The notes under the pieces were generated by a model. That model was not told where the DNA came from, did not search any database, and saw only the letters and a program-made list of their open reading frames with translations. Both the position numbers and the translations under genes were made by a program. This document shows positions 40,176 to 41,933 of a stretch of DNA of 41,933 bases, piece by piece (position 1 is the first letter of the stretch; each line of letters begins with the position of its first letter). The DNA comes from Polaromonas sp. (GTDB lineage: Bacteria > Pseudomonadota > Gammaproteobacteria > Burkholderiales > Burkholderiaceae): assembly GCA_013823505.1 (NCBI GenBank), contig PNMH01000030.1:1-41933 (forward strand), written 5' to 3'.

Positions 40176-41099
40176 TTGACAAGACCCGAGAAAGACGAGC
40201 ACAAGCTCGCTGACCCCAGCGCTGGAGAGGGGCCACACGACGTTGACAAACGCCGACGCCGCAAGGGCCGCTGGCTGCTGTTGCTCATGGTGCTGGTGTT
40301 TCTGGCCCTGGCCGCGTTCACGGTTCGCTGGGGGCAGTTCGGCCACCGCAGCAATGCGCTGTCAGCCGCCTACAACGCGTCTCAGCCCTACGCGGGCTTC
40401 GCCATCGGCGACCTCGGCGGCATGCCGGTGAAGGTGCCGCGCCACCTGGCCGAGCTGCTGGAATACGACGGCGACCCGGGCTGGGCGCCCGCGCCCGACT
40501 GGCTACCGCCCGTGCGGACCTTCGAATCGAAGATCAACAGCTTCGGCTTCTACGTGCGCTTCCCGGATGGCGCCACGCTGGATTCGCGCGAGCGGCGGGA
40601 GGAGAAACGGTTGACGCCGCCTTGGGAAGACCGGTGGATCGATGTGGGAGTGGCGAGCAGCAAGCACTACCCCGGACACGGCTTTCTGCACCGCTACAAG
40701 CAGTCGATCCTCAAAAACAGAGACCACGCGTCCGCACTGTTTCGCTACCACCCACAAACGCAGAAGGAGTTCGGACTTGAGATCTACAAGCTGGCCCCAC
40801 CGCCCGAAGGACCTGATCCGATGAAGCTGATCATTCACGAGGAGTACTTCGGTCGCGACGCGACAGATCGATTGGTCACCAACATTCGATGCACGGTGAT
40901 ACGGGCCGACATCAATCGATCCACCTGCAGTCAGGTTTGGTCTCTCGAAGACAGAGACCTTCGCATCCAGCTCACAGCGCAATACCGCCGACCTCTGCTG
41001 GAGCACTGGCGCGAGATCCAACCCATGGTCACCCAGATCGTGCTCGGCTTTCGGCACGACTTGAGGCATTCCGAATCCGCTCTTTCAGCACTGCGTTGA
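40176..41099 (+). CDS. Hypothetical membrane-anchored protein, 307 aa
   Basis: The start is TTG at 40176, decided by a strong GGGAGGA site 5-6 bp before it. The protein has a charged, basic N-terminus (about 1-32), one membrane helix at about 33-49, then a soluble, presumably periplasmic domain of about 255 residues. Recognisable blocks are GGMPVKVPRHLAELLEYDGD (81-100), the SFGFYVRFPD segment (122-131) and a terminal EIQPMVTQIVLGF. I recall similar proteins in Burkholderiales near polymorphic-toxin or type VI secretion genes, and an immunity-type (Tli4-like) role is conceivable, but I cannot confirm family membership. It precedes AT-rich unknown genes on the same strand. Confidence 0.8.
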   Translation: MTRPEKDEHKLADPSAGEGPHDVDKRRRRKGRWLLLLMVLVFLALAAFTVRWGQFGHRSNALSAAYNASQPYAGFAIGDLGGMPVKVPRHLAELLEYDGDPGWAPAPDWLPPVRTFESKINSFGFYVRFPDGATLDSRERREEKRLTPPWEDRWIDVGVASSKHYPGHGFLHRYKQSILKNRDHASALFRYHPQTQKEFGLEIYKLAPPPEGPDPMKLIIHEEYFGRDATDRLVTNIRCTVIRADINRSTCSQVWSLEDRDLRIQLTAQYRRPLLEHWREIQPMVTQIVLGFRHDLRHSESALSALR

Positions 41100-41121
41100 C
41101 CCATCCCCCGAAGAGAAAGCA

Positions 41122-41169
41122 ATGCCACAGACCCAACACTCAGATATCGCCTACGAAATACCTTCGTGA
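41122..41169 (+). other. Very short ORF (15 codons), possible gene remnant
   Basis: An ATG preceded by a GAAGAG-type site opens a 15-residue peptide (MPQTQHSDIAYEIPS) that ends at TGA. It lies 22 bp after the 307-aa gene, in the 149-bp gap before the AT-rich genes. It could be a leader peptide or the truncated N-terminus of a lost gene; neither is proven. Confidence 0.25.
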
Positions 41170-41220
41170 GCCAGCTCAATTCTTGAACTGTCGAATATCC
41201 AATGTGTATTTCTCATTGTT

Positions 41221-41447
41221 GTTAACTTTTTACCGAACAGGATCAGTCATGGGATTGGATTTTATCGAGCTGATTTTTCAAATGCTGGGCCGTGGAATAT
41301 TTTGGGTTTTACGACCTCTTCTCGGCAATCATTCCCAACTATCGGAAGGAGCTTATGAACTGATTGGATTTATTTTTGTCATTTTTTTGATCATTTGTAT
41401 TTTGTTAATCATGGGAGCAATGAATGTCTAAATTCGTTAACTTTTTA
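41221..41447 (+). repeat. 12-bp direct repeat flanking the small membrane-protein gene
   Basis: GTTAACTTTTTA occurs at 41221-41232 and again at 41436-41447, 215 bp apart. The first copy is 16 bp before the small gene; the second lies at codons 5-8 of the next gene. AT-rich composition makes chance more likely than elsewhere, but the placement is noteworthy. Confidence 0.4.
41249..41431 (+). CDS. Small AT-rich membrane protein, 60 aa, unknown
   Basis: Not recognised. A 60-residue peptide with an amphipathic N-terminal segment (MGLDFIELIFQMLGRGIFWVL) and a strongly hydrophobic C-terminal helix at about 38-57 (LIGFIFVIFLIICILLIMGA). The base composition is far from that of the neighbours: 22/60 G+C in 41221-41280 by hand count, against well over 60% for most of the window. 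This suggests recent acquisition. The ATG has only a weak CAGGA-type site. The last codons overlap the next gene's start, which implies coupled expression. Confidence 0.6.
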   Translation: MGLDFIELIFQMLGRGIFWVLRPLLGNHSQLSEGAYELIGFIFVIFLIICILLIMGAMNV

Positions 41448-41933
41448 ATCAAGCTCGGTATCAACACGTCGTCTGTGGAAATGATTGGTGGACGGTTGGT
41501 GGGTTCACTATCTTCATTGAACGCCACGAACGCCGGTGGATACATGGATTCCAGAAACATCGATGGCTACACCTACAACGAGGCAGATGGTCGCTGGTAT
41601 GGGTATCCCCCGAGGCCTGACGTTGGTGTTTTCGGTTGGTTTGATCCTGCACCTGCTACGAAGCAAGCGGAACTAGATCAGGCAAGATTCTGGAGAGAGA
41701 TGAACAACCATGTTGAACGAGCCTCTCCAATTCAAGGTGAAGCGGGGTCACTTTCAAGTCCATCCTTGTGGGACTTGATGATGAAACTACCCGAAATTGT
41801 CGATAGATATCAGCAAATTGCACCTGATATTTGGGAAGAATTGAAGGACTATTTTCTCCCCAGCCCGTTCCCCGGCGCGCAAACGATCGGCATATCAAAT
41901 GCAGTCAACACCCAATTCACAACCTCCAAGAAG
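41424..41933 (+). CDS. Unknown protein, 3' end beyond window
   Basis: Open frame of at least 170 codons, running off the right edge. It starts at ATG 41424, overlapping the stop of the small membrane gene by 8 bp. The N-terminus is basic and hydrophobic (MSKFVNFLIKLG). It is followed by a Gly/Asn/Ser/Tyr-rich stretch, then a helical segment rich in W, D and E (QARFWREMNNHVE, SLWDLMMKLPEIVDRYQQ, IWEELKDYFL) and a Pro-rich PSPFPGAQT turn. No catalytic motif is visible in the part present. Composition is AT-rich. It could be the N-terminal trafficking part of a larger protein such as a toxin or surface protein, but function is unknown. Confidence 0.65.
   Translation, partial: MSKFVNFLIKLGINTSSVEMIGGRLVGSLSSLNATNAGGYMDSRNIDGYTYNEADGRWYGYPPRPDVGVFGWFDPAPATKQAELDQARFWREMNNHVERASPIQGEAGSLSSPSLWDLMMKLPEIVDRYQQIAPDIWEELKDYFLPSPFPGAQTIGISNAVNTQFTTSKK

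Noticed and set aside
1..41933. CRISPR arrays, insertion sequences, rRNA genes, replication origins
   Set aside because: No regularly spaced repeats, transposase-like proteins with terminal inverted repeats, rRNA segments or DnaA-box clusters were found on reading both strands.

Overview
The window is about 42 kb of dense, high-GC chromosome. The protein set (aa3 oxidase CoxB, DUF2244, BioC-like/ComF/TrmL, MoxR/VWA, TamA/TamB, tripartite TRAP transport, beta-ketoadipate genes, quinohemoprotein alcohol dehydrogenase) and its codon use suggest a betaproteobacterium of the Burkholderiales, most likely Comamonadaceae (Hydrogenophaga/Acidovorax-like). This is inferred from gene content and recognised families; no database was searched.

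Layout. (1) 1-6330: left-edge partial coxB with a perfect FNR/Anr-type box upstream, a DUF2244 protein, a divergent BioC-like/comF pair, trmL, a small hypothetical, a MaoC hydratase, an orphan ParA ATPase and a TauE/SafE permease. (2) 6357-17566: an aromatic catabolic block. An intradiol (hydroxyquinol-type) dioxygenase leads an apparent operon with a full TRAP transporter, a YciI-like protein and a Dabb protein. A divergent LysR gene follows, then a beta-hydroxyacid dehydrogenase coupled to maleylacetate reductase, then thiolase and both 3-oxoadipate CoA-transferase subunits, divergent from an IclR regulator. Together these would take hydroxyquinol through maleylacetate, 3-oxoadipate and 3-oxoadipyl-CoA to acetyl-CoA plus succinyl-CoA. 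The hydroxylase or decarboxylase that would make hydroxyquinol is absent. (3) 17563-19398: a TRIC-like membrane protein, a DUF1841 protein and a diheme cytochrome c. (4) 19579-28379: a tight run of moxR, GNAT, VWA (CoxE-like), tamA and tamB. (5) 28383-31143: a divergent azoreductase/LysR pair, tRNA-Arg(CCU), a small DUF883-like membrane protein and a VOC protein. (6) 31159-36956: an iron-type ABC transporter split into divergent permease and ATPase genes with no binding protein, a Tat-lipoprotein, and a PepSY/PCuAC/DUF2946 metal cluster. (7) 37060-39904: a GST and a PQQ/heme c alcohol dehydrogenase. (8) 40176-41933: unrecognised genes, the last two visibly AT-rich and probably acquired, running off the right edge.

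The strongest unannotated signal is a 28-bp element present twice (11066-11093 and 14069-14096, 23/28 identical). One copy lies in the LysR/dioxygenase intergenic region and the other upstream of the dehydrogenase/maleylacetate reductase pair. This suggests one LysR regulator controls both halves of the hydroxyquinol pathway. The pcaI/IclR intergenic region has its own tandem operator-like repeat. No CRISPR array, insertion sequence, rRNA or replication origin was seen, and no gene-free stretch exceeds 300 bases.
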